Origin: Chromatiales bacterium
Lineage (GTDB): Bacteria > Pseudomonadota > Gammaproteobacteria > Poriferisulfidales > Oxydemutatoraceae
NCBI GenBank assembly: GCA_014323925.1
Contig: JACONC010000008.1
Location: 1-54,461 of the forward strand
DNA length: 54,461 nt
Direction: 5' to 3'
Shown here: positions 17,893 through 32,800 of the stretch, in pieces
Layout of the letters: each line of letters opens with the position of its first letter
Numbering within the stretch: position 1 is the first letter of the stretch
Notes under the pieces: model-generated
What the model was told of the DNA's origin: nothing
What the model saw: only the letters and a program-made list of their open reading frames with translations
Databases searched by the model: none
Made by a program: the position numbers and the translations under genes

Positions 17893-20800
17893 CAACCTTC
17901 GTTACCCGCTTGCACCCAGAACATACCAGATACTGATAACGACGGTGTGTCAGCCGCTACGGACATAGACAAAGACAATGATGGTCTAATAGAGCTGTGT
18001 AGCTTAGAGGGAGTGAATGCGATACGCCATCAGTTGGATGGTACTGGCTATAGAGCAGCTAGCGGTGGGGCTATTACAATGGCAGGTTGTCCTCAACAAG
18101 GTGGCTGTCGTGGCTACGAGTTGGTTCGCAGTTTAGACTTTGCAGATGCGCGCAGTTATGACAGCCGCTTTAACTTTAGTCGGAGGGTATGGTCGACAGG
18201 TCAAGGATGGCCATCAATAGGCACCTTCAATGCGGTATTTGAAGGTAATGGACATACGATATCTAACTTAATGATAAATGCAGACTTTGGTAATGATAGA
18301 GGTTTATTCAGTGCGACAGCTAACAATTCTAGAATCACTAATTTTGGTCTATTAAATGTAAATATTAGAGCACAGAGTATGGTGGGCAGTTTAGTCGGCA
18401 ACAATGGGGGTAGTATCACGAACAGCTATGCAACCGGTAGTATGCCATCACGAGGTAGTGATGTAGGCGGTTTAGCCGGCATCAATAATGGTAGTATTAC
18501 GAACAGTTATGTGACAGTTGATGTAGGAGGAAACGCTCAAAGAATAGGCGGATTAGTCGGCAACAATAGGGGCAGTATCACGAACAGCTATGCGACCGGT
18601 AATGTGAGTGGGATAATTGAATTTATAGGCGGATTAGCCGGTTTCAATGAAGGTACCATTGAGAACAGCTATGCGACTGGTAATGCGCAAGGGAACCGAG
18701 ATATAGGCGCCTTAGTCGGCAACAATAGTGGCACCATTAGGGCCAGCTATGCAACAGGTAGTGTAACTGGGAGAACCTCCTCCGGCGGATTAGTCGGCGT
18801 TAATATTGCTGGTGAACTTAGAGGCGGCAGTCAGCGTCTATCCACTGGGGCACTGCAGTCGCCTACTGGCGCAACTGGTATATACAGTGCCTGGAGCACG
18901 ACAAACTGGGATTTTGGTAATGCAACACAATCCCCAGCACTGAAATATGCCGTAGGATCCGATTCCAGCACCCCAGCCTGCGGTCGCGCCGGGCAACCTA
19001 GCTGCGGTAGTATATTGCGTGATCAATTTCCCCCAGTCTTTCTGGATAGTCTCACCGTGTTCAACGGCCTTCAATTGAATCCTAATTTTAATTCCCAGAG
19101 ATTTGATTATGAAGTGGTGATTGATGATAGGACAGTCACTTCAGTAGAACTGCAAGCAATGGCGGCGGGTCAGTCTATTACCCTTCGTGGAGGTGGCATA
19201 GGAGAGGTAGCAGCCGTCAGTGACATCCGTCGAGATATTCCGCTAACCGGACCTGACGACATCCTCATTACAATTACAGTATCCGCAGATAGAATGGAGA
19301 CGCGTGTCTATAATTTGTCTGTTCGCATAGAACTCGTTATATCACCCTCCTCGTGTATTTTGGCTCTAGACGATAATGATAACGACGGTGTGCCGAGAAA
19401 TAGGGATGTAGACAAAGATAATGACGGTCTAATAGAAATCTGCGATTTAGAGGGATTGGATGCAATGCGCTATCAGTTGGACGGCACCGGCTATCGAGCG
19501 AGTACCATCTCACCCTTGATGCAGGAAGGCTGTCCAGAGGATGGCTGTCGTGGCTACGAGTTGGTTCGCAGTTTAGACTTTGGAGATACGAATAGTTATG
19601 ACAGTCGGCGCCTTAATCCGGCATGGACAACAGGTGAAGGGTGGCTACCGATAGGCACATTCAATGCAGTATTTGAAGGTAACGGACATACGATATCTAA
19701 CTTAATGATAGATCGACCTGCTGGTAGTGGGGTAGGTTTATTCGGTGACACACGCACCGATGCTAAAATTGCTAATATTGCTCTGTTCAATGCGGTTATC
19801 ATCGGACGGCTTTGGGTAGGTGGTTTAGTCGGCGACAATAGGGGTGGTAGTATAACGAACAGCTATGCGATCGGTGCGGTGACGAGCAGTGGCCCGAGCA
19901 GTGGCAGTATAGGCGGCTTAGTCGGCTGGAATAGAGGGGGTACCATTACGAACAGCTATGCGGCGGTTGATGTTACCGGGAATAATCAGGTAGGCGGCTT
20001 AGTCGGCCGCAATGGTGATGGTAGTGCAGGTAGTATAACGAACAGCTATGCGACCGGTGCTGTGAATGCGCAATTGAATGCAGGTGGTTTAGTCGGCAGA
20101 AATGATGGGAGTATAACGAACAGCTATGCGACTGGTGCTGTGACTGTGACTGGTAATAATGTAGGCGGTTTAGTTGGCAGAAATCTCTCATCTGGTAGCA
20201 TTACGGACAGCTATGCGACTGGTGATGCAACTGGTGATAGCAATGTAGGCCGCTTAGTCGGCTCCAATGAAGGCGGTAGTCCTACAAACAGTAGCGGTCT
20301 GTCCATTGACAAGCTGCGATCGCCTACTACGGCAACTGACATATATAGCGGATGGAATACTGCAAACTGGGATTTTGGTAGTGAAACACAAAACCCGAGA
20401 CTCAGATATGTCGTGGGATCCGATCCCATGACCCCAGCCTGTGGTGGTGCCGGGCAACCTAGCTGCGGTAGTTTATTGGCGAATCAATTTCCCCCAGCCT
20501 TACTGGATAATCTAACCGTGTTAAACGACGGTCTGCAATTGAATCCTGATTTTGATCCGCAGACATTTAATTATGAAGTGGTGATTAATGAATTAATCCC
20601 TTCAGTAACACTGCAAGCAATGTCGATCGGGCAGACCATTACCATGAGTGGCGATAGGATAGGAGAAGAAACCGGCACCAATAACCTCCGTCAAGATATT
20701 CCGCTAACCGGACCTGACGACACCATCATTACGATTGCAGTATCCGAAGGTGGAAGAGAGACGCGTATCTACAATTTATCTATTCGCATAGAACTCGTTA

Positions 20801-23800
20801 TAACACTCTCCTCGTGTGTTATGAACCTAGACGATACTGATGACGACGGTGTGCCGGCAGAAAGGGATATCGACAAAGACAATGATGGTCTAATAGAAAT
20901 CTGCGATATAGAGGGATTGGATGCAATGCGCTATCAGTTGGACGGCACCGGCTATCGAGCGAATGTTATCGCCGACCTGATACAGGAAGGCTGTCCTGAG
21001 GGCGGCTGTCGTGGCTACGAGTTGGTGCGCAGTTTAGACTTTGCAGAGGCTAGCAATTATGATAGTGGAAGCATTAATGCGGCATGGACGGAGGGTACAG
21101 GATGGCTACCGATAGGCACTAGCAGTCAACGATTCGATGCGATATTTGACGGCAACGGAAATACGATATCTAACTTAATGATCGACAGACCTGACGAGGA
21201 TAGTATAGGTTTATTCGGTGAAGCAGCTAACAATTCTACAATGACTAATGTCGGTCTGCTCGATGTAGATATCACAGGAAATAACAATGTGGGTGGTTTA
21301 GTCGGCAGCCATGATGGTCGTATAACGAACAGCTATATGACCGGTGATGTGACTGGCACCGAGCAGGTAGGCGGTTTAGTCGGCTGGAGTAGAGGGGCTA
21401 CCATTACGAACAGCTATGCGGTGGGTGATGTGACCAGCGATGGTGAAAGGGTAGGTGGTTTAGTCGGTTGGAATAATGAGGGTCGTATAACGAACAGCTA
21501 TTCGAGCGGTGCTGTGCATGGAACGAGTGAGGTAGGCGGTTTAGTCGGCGACAATAGAGGAGATATTACGAACAGCTATGCGGTGAGTGATGTGACCAGC
21601 GATGGTGGAAGGGTAGGCGGTTTAGTCGGTTGGAATAATGAGGGTCGTATAACGAACAGCTATGCGAGGGGTGCTGTGAGTGGAACGAGTGAGGTAGGCG
21701 GTCTAGTCGGCGACAATAGTGGCAATATTACGAACAGCTATGCGACTGGTATTGTGACTGGAACGAGTGAGGTAGGCGGTTTAGTCGGCGACAATAGTTC
21801 TTCTGGTAATATAACGAACAGCTATGCGACCGGTGCGGTGACAGGGACTGGTGATAATGTAGGCGATTTAGTCGGCCTCGATAATGATAGTACGCTAGGT
21901 AGTGAGCCTCTGTCCATTGGGCAACTGCAGATGCCCACTACGGCAACTGGTATATATATACAATGGAGTACGGCAGACTGGGACTTTGGTACTGAAACAC
22001 AAGCTCCAATACTGAGATATGCTAGAGGTCTCGATCCCGACAACCCGGCCTGCGGTGTCGCTGGGCAACCTAGCTGTGGCAGTTTATTAGCTAATCAATT
22101 TCCTGGTATTTTGAACGATCTCATTGTGTCCGATAGTCTATTGGTGCCTGAGTTTAACCAACAGATACGGTTCTATGATGTGGCGGTTGGTGAGATGGTT
22201 ACTTCAATAACACTGCAAGCGACGGCTACCTTGGGAAGTGTTATTACCATTCGTAGTGCTGGCATAGAAGCGCAAACTGGCACCCATGACATCAGTCAGA
22301 ATATTCCGCTAACCGAAGATGGTGTCATCACGATTACGATTGAAGTGTCTGCGCCAGGAGAACAACCAACAGGAAATTACCTGTTGACCATTGTGCCAAT
22401 AAATTTACCTGCTTGTACGCAAGACATACCAGATACTGATAACGACGGTGTGTTAGCAGCGATAGATATAGACAAAGATGGAGATGGGCTGATAGAACTG
22501 TGTAGCTTAGAAGGATTGGATGCCATGCGCTATCAGTTGGACGGCACCGGCTATCGAGCAAATAGCACCGCAACCTTGATAACGCTGGGTTGTCCTGAGG
22601 GTGGCTGTCGTGGCTACGAGTTGGCTCGCAGTTTAGACTTTGAAGAAGATGGCAGTTATGACAGTGGGCGCATTGACACGGCATGGACGACGGCTACAGG
22701 ATGGCTACCAGTAGGTGATGATGTTCAGTCATTCAATGCGATATTTGACGGCAACAACCATACGATATCTAATCTGATGATAGATAGAGCTAGTAATAAT
22801 ATAGGTTTATTTGGTGTGACAGCTAACAATTCTACAATGACTAATGTCGGTCTGCTAGATGTAGATAACACCGGAGGTACTTATGTCGGCGGTTTGGTCG
22901 GTTTCAATGATGGCACCATTACCAACAGCTATGCGACCGGTGCTGTGACTGGGACTGGTAGTAGTGTAGGCGGTTTAGTCGGCAACAGTGGTAGTCGTAT
23001 AACGAACAGCTATGCGATGGTTGCTGTGCGTGGAATAACTGAGGTAGGCGGTTTAGTCGGCTGGAGTAGAGGGCATACGATTACCGACAGCTATGCGACC
23101 GGTGAAGTGACAGGAGAGGGATCTGTAGGTGGTTTAGTCGGCTTCAATAGAAGTAGAATAACGAACAGCCACGCGATGGTTGAAGTGACTGGGATTGGTA
23201 ATCGTGTAGGCGGTTTAGTCGGCTGGAATCTAGAGGGTGAAATAACGAACAGCCATGCGACCGGTGCTGTGGATGGGGACGAAAGTGTAGGTGGTTTAGT
23301 CGGTTCCAATGGCGATAGCATTACCGACAGCTATGCGACCGGTGCTGTGACTGGTAATGGTGATAATGTAGGCGGCTTAGTCGGCGACAATAGTTCTTCT
23401 GGCGGCATTATGAACAGCTATGCGACCGGTGCTGTGACTACTAGTGGTGATAATGTAGGCGGTTTAGTCGGCGACAATAGTTCTTCTGGTGGTATTACCG
23501 ACAGCCATGCGACCGGTGCTGTGGATGGGGACGAAAATGTAGGCGGTTTAGTCGGTTCCAATGACGATAGCATTACGAACAGCTATGCGCTCGGTGCTGT
23601 GCGTGGTAATGGCGATAATGTAGGGGGTTTAGTCGGCGAAAATAGTTCTTCTGGTGACATTACCGACAGCCATGCGACCGGTGAGGTGAATGGAATAAAT
23701 GAGGTAGGCGGTTTAGTCGGCAGCAATGAGGCTCGTATAACGAACAGCTATGCGACCGGTGATGCGACTGGCACCCAACAGGTAGGCGGTTTAATCGGCT

Positions 23801-26800
23801 GGAATAGAGAGGGCAGCATTACCAATAGCTATGCAACCGGTGATGTGACCGGCGATGGTGGAAGGGTAGGCGGTTTAGTCGGTTGGAGTAATGACGGTCG
23901 TATAACGAACAGCTATGCGCAGGGTGATGTGAGTGGCATAAATGAAGTAGGCGGTTTAGTCGGCTGGAATAGAGGGGGTAGCATTACCAACAGTTATGCG
24001 GTCGGTGATACGCAGGGGCAGACTGAGGTGGGCAGTTTAGTCGGCGACAATAGAGGAGATATTACCAACAGCTATGCGACCGGTGCTGTGACCGGGAATT
24101 ATGAAGTAGGCGGTTTAGTCGGCGACAATAGAGGCAATATTACCAACAGCTATGCGACCGGTGCTGTGACCGGGATTGGTAGTAGGATAGGCGGTTTAGT
24201 CGGCGAAAATAGTTCTTCTGGTCAGATTACCAACAGCTATGCGACCGGTGCGGTGACCGGCAATGAACAGGTAGGCGATTTAATCGGCATAAATGATGGT
24301 AATATGGAAGACAGTCGCGCTTGGTCTATTGGCGAACTGCAGTCGCCGACGGCAGCAACTGGTATATATAGCGGATGGGATACTGCAGACTGGGGCTTCG
24401 GTAATCAATCGCAACTCCCGGCACTGAAATATACCCGCGGCCCCGATATCAATAACCCGGCCTGCGGTGTCGCTGGGCAACCTATCTGCGGCAGTCTATT
24501 ATCTAATCAATTTCCTAGTCTTTTGGATACTCTCACGGTGTCTAATGGCCGATTGTTGCCTGAGTTTAACCAACAGATACGCGACTACACTGTGTTGGTG
24601 GGTGAAATCGCTACTTCAATAACAGTGCAAGCAACGGCTACTACGGGTAGTGTGATTACCATTCGTAGTGATGGCATAGAAGCGCGAACTGGCACCGATG
24701 AAATCAGTCAAAATATTCCTCTAAGCGCAGACGATGTCATTACGGTTGAAGTGTCTGCACCCGATGAAAGATCAACAGGAAGATACCTGTTGACCGTTGA
24801 GCGACTAAATTTACCCTTTTGTACGCAAAACCTAGCAGACACTGATGACGACGGTGTGTTAGCAGCCATAGATATAGATAAAGATGGCGATGGGCTGATA
24901 GAACTGTGTAGTTTAGAAGGCTTGGATGCGATACGCTATCAGCTCGACGGCAGTGGCTATCGGGCGAGTACCACCGCAACTCTGATAACGACCGGTTGTC
25001 CTGAGGATGGCTGTCGTGGCTACGAGTTGGTTCAGAGTCTAGATTTTGCAGAAGCTAGTAGTTATGACAGTGGGCGCGTGAATACGGCATGGACGACGGG
25101 AGCAGGATGGCTACCGATAGGCGGGTTATTTTTATTCAATGCGATATTTGAAGGCAACGGACATACGATATCTAATCTGATGATAGATAGATCTATTGAT
25201 AATATAGGTTTATTTAGTAGGATAAGTTTTAATTTTGGTGGGACAGGTTTTAATTCTGAAATTGCTAATATCGGTCTGTTAAATGTGGTTATCATAGGAA
25301 ATAATGATGTAGGCGGTTTAGTCGGCGACAATAGGGGGGGTAGTATTACAAACAGCTATGCGACCGGTGCTGTGACTGGTAATGGTGAGAATGTAGGCGG
25401 TTTAGTCGGCTTGAATGAGAACGGTAGTATAACGAACAGCTATGCGATGGTTGCTGTGACTGGGACTGGTGATAATGTAGGCGGTTTAGTCGGCAACAAT
25501 AGGGGGGGTAGTATAACAAACAGCTATGCGACCGGTGAGGTGACTGGGACTGGGAACAATAATGTAGGCGGTTTAGTCGGCTTGGATGAGAACGGTAGTA
25601 TTACAAACAGCTATGCGACCGGTGATGTGAGTGGAACGAGTGAGGTAGGCGGATTAGTCGGCGACAGTAGTGGTCGTATAACGAACAGCTATGCGACTGG
25701 TGATGTGAGAGGACAGGATAATGTAGGCGGTTTAGTCGGTATAAATCGGAGTAGCATAACGAACAGCTATGCGACCGGTGCTGTGAGAGGACAGGATGAT
25801 GTAGGCGGTTTAGTCGGCTGGAATTTGTCAGGTAGTGTAACGAACAGCTATGCGATAGGTGCTGTGACTGGGATTCAAAGGGTAGGTGGTTTAGTTGGCG
25901 ACATTAGAGAAGGTACCATTACGAACAGCTATGCGACCGGTGCGGTGACTGGGAATCAACAGGTAGGCGATTTAGTCGGCAACAATCAGCTTGGCAGTAT
26001 AACGAATAGTAGCGAGCAGCCCATTGTAGAACTGCAGTCACCCACTACCGCAACGGGTATATACAGTGAATGGAGCACGGCAAACTGGGATTTCAGTAAT
26101 ACATTACAATCCCCAGCACTGAAATATACCAGCGGCCCCGATATGGATAACCCAGCGTGTGGTGTCGCTGGGCAACCTGACTGCGGCAGTTTATTAGCTA
26201 ATCAATTTGCTAGTCTTTTGGATAATCTCACGGTTGCCAATGGGCTATTGATGCCTGAGTTTAATCCGCAGACATCGGACTACACTGTGGCGGTTGGTGA
26301 TATCGCTAGTGCAATAACACTGCAAGCAATAGCTATGGATAAGTCTATTACCATTCGTATTAATGACACCGAAGAGCAAGTTGCCACCCATGCCATCAAT
26401 CAAGATATTCCTATCACCGCAGACGATGTGATTACAATTGAGGTGTCTAATAGAGGAATTACAAAGAACTACCGGTTGACCGTTATGCCAGTCAATTTAC
26501 CCGCTTGCACCCAGGATATACCAGACACGGATGACGACGGTTTGGTAGCGGGTATAGATATAGATAAAGATGGAGATGGGCTGATCGAACTGTGTAGCTT
26601 AGAAGGATTGGATGCGATACGCCATCAGTTGGACGGCACTGGCTATCGAGCGAGTACCACCGCAACTCTGATAACGGCAGGTTGTCCTGAGGGTAGCTGT
26701 CGTGGCTACGAGTTGGTGCGCAGTTTAGATTTTGAGCATACTGGTAGCTATGACAGTGGCAGCATTAATACGGCATGGACGATGGATGCAGGATGGTTGC

Positions 26801-29800
26801 CGATTGGCACTGCCGATCAACGATTTGCGGCAGTATTTCAAGGCAACGGCCATACGATATCTAACTTAATGATAGATAGATCTGCTGATAGCATAGGTCT
26901 ATTCGGTGCAGTCATCAATTCTACAATGACTAATGTGGGTCTGTTAAATGTAGATATCACAGGAAATGATGATGTAGGTGGTTTAGTCGGCTTGAATGAG
27001 AACGGTAGTATTACAAACAGCTATGCGACCGGTGCTGTGAATGGGGTAATTGGTATAGGCGGTTTAGTCGGTTCGAATAATCAGGGTCGTATAACGAACA
27101 GCTATGCGACGGCTGATGTGACTGGGACTGCTCGGGTAGGCGGTTTAGTCGGCTGGAACAATGGTCGTATAACAAACAGCTATGCGACCGGTGATGTGAG
27201 AGGACAGGGGGATGATGTCGGCGGTTTAGTCGGTTACATGGGTGGTTTACTCGGTTCGAATAGAATTAGCATTACGAACAGCTATGCAACCGGTGATGTG
27301 AATGGGGGGGCAAGGGTAGGTAGTTTAGTCGGTTCCACAGGTGGTCTCATCAGTACAAATCCCAGTAGCATTACGAACAGCTATGCGACCGGTGATGTGA
27401 TGGGGAATACAAATATAGGCGGTTTAGTCGGCTTCGAACAGTTTGGCAGTATAACGAATAGTAGTGAGCAGACCATTGAGAGACTGCAGTCACCGACTAC
27501 GGCAACTGGTATATATGAACAATGGGATACTGCAGACTGGTACTTCGGTAATCAATCGCAATCCCCGGCACTGAAATATACCATCGGCCCCGACCTGAAT
27601 AACCCGGCGTGTGGTGTCGCTGGGCAGCCTAGCTGCGGCAATTTATTAGCTAATCAAATTGCTATTCTTTTAGATAATCTGACGGTTGCCAATGGTCTAT
27701 TGATGCCTGAGTTTAATCCGCAGATATTTGTCTACACTGTGGCGGTTGGTGGGATCGCTCGTGCAATAACACTGCAAACGACGGCTACTACAAATAGTGT
27801 GATTACCATTCGTGGTGCTGGCATAGAAGAGCGAGTCACCCATACCGTTGATCAAAATATTCCTATACCCGCCGACGGTGTGATTACGATTGAGGTGTCT
27901 GATGGAAGCACGCCAGAGAACTACCTGTTGACTGTTGTGTCAGTCAATCTACCCGCCTGTACGCAAAACCTAGCAGACACCGATGACGACGGTGTGTTAG
28001 CAGCCATAGATATAGATAAAGATGGCGATGGGCTGATAGAACTATGTAGCTTAGAAGGTTTGGATGCGATACGCTATCAGTTGGACGGGCGTGGCTATCG
28101 AGCAGCTAGTGGTGCGGACCTTATAACTCTAGGTTGCCCTGAGGGTAGCTGTCGTGGCTACGAGTTGGTGCGCAGTTTAGATTTTGACGATACGGGTAGC
28201 TATGACAGTGGCAGCGTTAATACGGCATGGACGATGGGTGCAGGATGGTTGCCGATTGGCGCTGGCGTTCAACTATTCGCGGCAATATTTGAAGGCAACC
28301 GCCATACGATATCTAACTTAATGATAGCTAGAGATACTGATGACCTAGGTCTATTCGGTGCAGCCGCCGATTCTAGCATGGCTAATGTGGGTCTGTTAAA
28401 TGTAGATATCGAAGGAAATAGTGAGGTAGGCGGTTTAGTCGGCTTCAATAGAAATGGCACCATTACGAACAGCTATGCGACCGGTGCTGTGACTGGGAGC
28501 ATTAATGTAGGCGGTTTAGTCGGTTGGAATAATCAGGGTCGTATAACGAACAGCTATGTGACGGCTGATGTGACTGCGTCTGGTGATAGGATAGGCGGTT
28601 TAGTCGGCATAAATAGTAACAATGGCAGTATAACGAACAGCTATGCGACTGGTAATGTGACTGGGACTGGTAATGAGACTGGGACTGGTGGTGATAGGGT
28701 AGGCGGTTTAGTCGGCGAAAATAGTGGCAGTATAACGAACAGCTATGCGACGGCTGATGTGACTGGGAATGGTGATAGGGTAGGCGGTTTAGTCGGCTTC
28801 AATAGTGATAGTATAACGAATAGCTATGCGACCGGTGATGTGACTGGGACTAGTAACAGGGTAGGTGGTTTAGTCGGCGAAAATAGTGGTCGTATAACGA
28901 ACATCTATGCGACCGGTGATGTGACTGGGACTGATGATAGGGTAGGCGGTTTAGTCGGCATAAATAGTGGCAATGGCAGTATAACCAACAGCTATGCGAC
29001 CGGTGCTGTGACTGGGACTGGGAGTAGTGTAGGTAATTTAGTCGGTCAAAATACTGCTTCTGCTCTTATAGCGAACAGCTATGCGAGCGGTATTGTGTCT
29101 ACGAATCTTAATAGGATGAATTTAGTCGGCTTAAGCAGTGCTGGCGTAACGAATAGTAGCCGAAAGACCATTGAGGCACTGCAGTCACCGACTACGGCAA
29201 CTGGCATATATTCACTATGGAGCACGGCAGACTGGGACTTCGGTGATCAATCGCAACTCCCGGCGCTGAAATATACCATCGGCCCCGACACGAATAACCC
29301 GGCATGTGATGTCGCTGGGCAACCTAGCTGCGGCAGTTTATTATCTAATCAAATTGCTATTCTTTTGGATAATCTCACGGTTGCCAATGGTCTATTGATG
29401 CCTGAGTTTGATCGACAAACATTCGTCTACACTGTGGCGGTTGGTGAGATCGCTAGTGCAATAACACTGCAAGCGACAGCTACTACAGATAGTGTTATTA
29501 CCATTCGTAGTGCTGGCATAGAAGAGCGAGGCACCCATACCATTGATCAAAATATTCTTATCACCGTCGGCGATGTGATTACGATTGAGGTGTCTGATGG
29601 AAGCACAACAGAGAACTACCTGTTGACCGTTGAGCCAGTCAATTTACCCGCTTGTACGCAAAACCTAGCAGACACCGATGACGATGGTGTATTAGCGGGT
29701 ATAGATATAGATAAAGACGGCGATGGGCTGATAGAACTATGTAGCTTAGAAGGATTGGATGCGATACGCCATCAGCTGGACGGCACCGGCTATCGAGTAG

Positions 29801-32800
29801 CTAGCACTGCAACCTTGATAACATCAGGTTGTCCTGAGGGAAGCTGTCGTGGCTACGAGTTGGTTCGCAGTTTAGATTTTGACGATACCAGTAGCTATGA
29901 TAGTGGCAGCATTGATACAGCATGGACGATGGATGCAGGATGGTTGCCGATTGGCACTGCCGCGCAACCATTCGCGGCAGTATTTGAAGGCAACGGCCAT
30001 ACGATATCTAACTTAATGATAAATAGAAATACACCTGCTGATAACAACATAGGTCTATTCAGTTCAGCCAGAAATTCTAGAATGATTAATGTGGGTCTGT
30101 TAGATGTAGATATCAGCGGAGATAATCAGGTAGGCGGTTTAGTCGGCGACAATACCGGGGGTACCATTACGAATAGCTATGTGACCGGTGCTGTGACTGG
30201 GAACCTTAATGTAGGCGGTTTAGCCGGCCGCATTGGTAGACTTTCTAGTATTGCAAACAGCTATGCGACCAGTGCTGTAAGCGGGGCAGGTGAGGTAGGC
30301 GGTTTAGTAGGCATCAATTTCGGGAGTGGGAGTCGTATAACGAACAGCTATGCGACTGGTGCTGTGACTGGCACTGGTGATCGGGTAGGCGGTTTAGTCG
30401 GTGAAATTTTTGGTGCTGGTAGTATTACGAACAGCTATGCGACTGGTGCTGTGAGTGGGCAGGATAATGTAGGCAGTTTAGTCGGCAGTAATGATAACAA
30501 TGGCAGTATTACAAACAGCTATGCGGCCGGTGCTGTGACTGGTAGTGGTGATAATGTAGGCGGTTTAGTCGGCAACAATCAGCGTGACAGCATAACGAAT
30601 AGTAGCCAACAGACCATTGCCAGACTGCAGATGCCCACGACAGCAACTGGTATATACAGTCTATGGAGTACTGCCAACTGGGACTTCGGTAGCGCATCGC
30701 AATCCCCGGCGCTGAAATATACCCGTGGCCCCGATGGCAACAACCCGGCATGTGGTGTCGCTGGGCAACCTAGCTGCGGCAGTTTATTAGCGAATCAATT
30801 TGCTATTTTTTTGAATAATCTCACGGTGCCCGACGGTCTATTGTCGCCGGAGTTTAACCCGCAGAGATTGGTCTACGATGTGGTAGTTGCTGGGATGGCT
30901 AGTTCAATAACACTGCAAGCGACGGCTACTACAAGTAGTGTTATTACCATTCGTAGTGATGGCATAGAAGCGCGAACTGGCACCCGTGACATCAGTGAAA
31001 ATATTCCTCTAACCGACGGTGTTGTCACCCTGATTACGATTGAAGTGTCTGAGGGAAGAACGCCGAAGATCTATAGGTTGACCGTTTTTTCAGGAATACC
31101 CGCTTGTACGCAAGTCATAATGGATACGGATGACGACGGTGTAACGGTTCTAGATATAGATAAAGATGGAGATGGGCTGATAGAACTGTGTAGCTTAGAA
31201 GGATTGAATGCTATGCGCTATCAGTTGGACGGTAGTGGCTATCGAGCAAATAGTGCTGCAACCTTGATAACGAGAGGTTGTCCTGACGGTGGCTGTCGTG
31301 GCTACGAGTTGGTGCGCGGTTTAGACTTTGAGGATACGGGTAGCTATGACAGTGGCAACATTAATGCGGGATGGACGACAGGTCAAGGATGGCTACCGAT
31401 AGGAGAGGTAGATAACGGTTTCAATGCGATATTTGACGGCAACAACCATACGATATCTAATCTGACGATAGATAGGCCTGCTAATGTTAGGATAGGTCTA
31501 TTTGGTGTGACAGCTACCAATTCTACAATGACTAATGTGGGTCTGTTAGATGTAGATATCAGAGGAGGGGGTAATGTAGGTGGTTTAGTCGGCTTCAGTG
31601 AGGGTCGTATAACGAACAGCTATGCGACCGGTGATGTGACTGGGACTAGTAACAGGGTAGGCGGTTTAGTCGGCTTCAATGAAGAGGGTAGTATAACGAA
31701 CAGCCATGCGACCGGTGCTGTGCATGGGAATCTACAGGTAGGCGGTTTAGTTGGCTTCAATGGTTTTTTTAATACTGCCAACATTAGGAACAGCTATGCG
31801 ACCAGTGTTGTGACAGGAAATAACGAGGTAGGTGGTTTAGTCGGCAACAATTTTTTGGGTAGTATAACGGACAGCTATGCGACCGGTACTGTGACTGGGA
31901 ATGGACGGGTAGGCGGTTTAGTCGGCAACAACGGTGATGTTATAATAAACAGCTATGCGACCGGTGCTGTGACTAGTGATGGTGGTAATCAGATAGGCGG
32001 TTTAGTCGGCTTCAGTGTGGGTCGTATAACGGACAGCTATGCGACCGGTGCTGTGGAAGGAAATAATGAGGTAGGCGGTTTAGTCGGCTTCAGTGAACAG
32101 GGGAGTAGAAGGAGTATAACGAACAGCTATGCGACCGGTGCTGTGGAAGGAAATAATGAGGTAGGCGGTTTAGTCGGCGACAATAGAGTAAATATTACAA
32201 ACAGCCATGCGACAGGGAATGTGATAGGATCTTCCAGGTCAGGCGGTTTAGTCGGCAACAATGGTTTGTTGGTTAGTGCCAACATTAGGAACAGCTATGC
32301 GACCGGTGCTGTGACAGGAAATAACGAGGTAGGCGGTTTAGTCGGCTTCAATTTTGACGGTGATCTAACGAACAGCTATGCGACGGGTGCTGTAACTGGG
32401 ATTGGTAGTAGTACTAGGATAGGCGGTTTAGTCGGCACAGCTCTTGATGATATAACGAACAGCTATGCGACCGGTGATGTTATGGGAAATGATCGGGTAG
32501 GCGGTCTAGTCGGCAAAAATTTTGCTATTATAAGGAACAGCTATGCGACGGGCAATGTGATGGGGGATGAACTGGTAGGCGATTTCGTCGGCGACAATGA
32601 CGAAGATGATGATATTAGAAACAGTTTCGCTCTGTCTATTGCGAGACTGCAGATGCCCACGGCAGCAGATGGCATATATAGCCAATGGAGTACTAACAAC
32701 TGGGACTTCGGTAATGCATCGCAATCCCCAGCACTGAAATATACTCGTGGACCCGATGGCAACAACCCGGCTTGCGGTGTCGCTGGGCAACCTAGCTGTG

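Noticed and set aside
22861-24290. CRISPR-like regular repetition of 78-84 bp
   Set aside because: The repeats are coding, degenerate and in frame, with no constant direct repeat plus unique spacer pattern.
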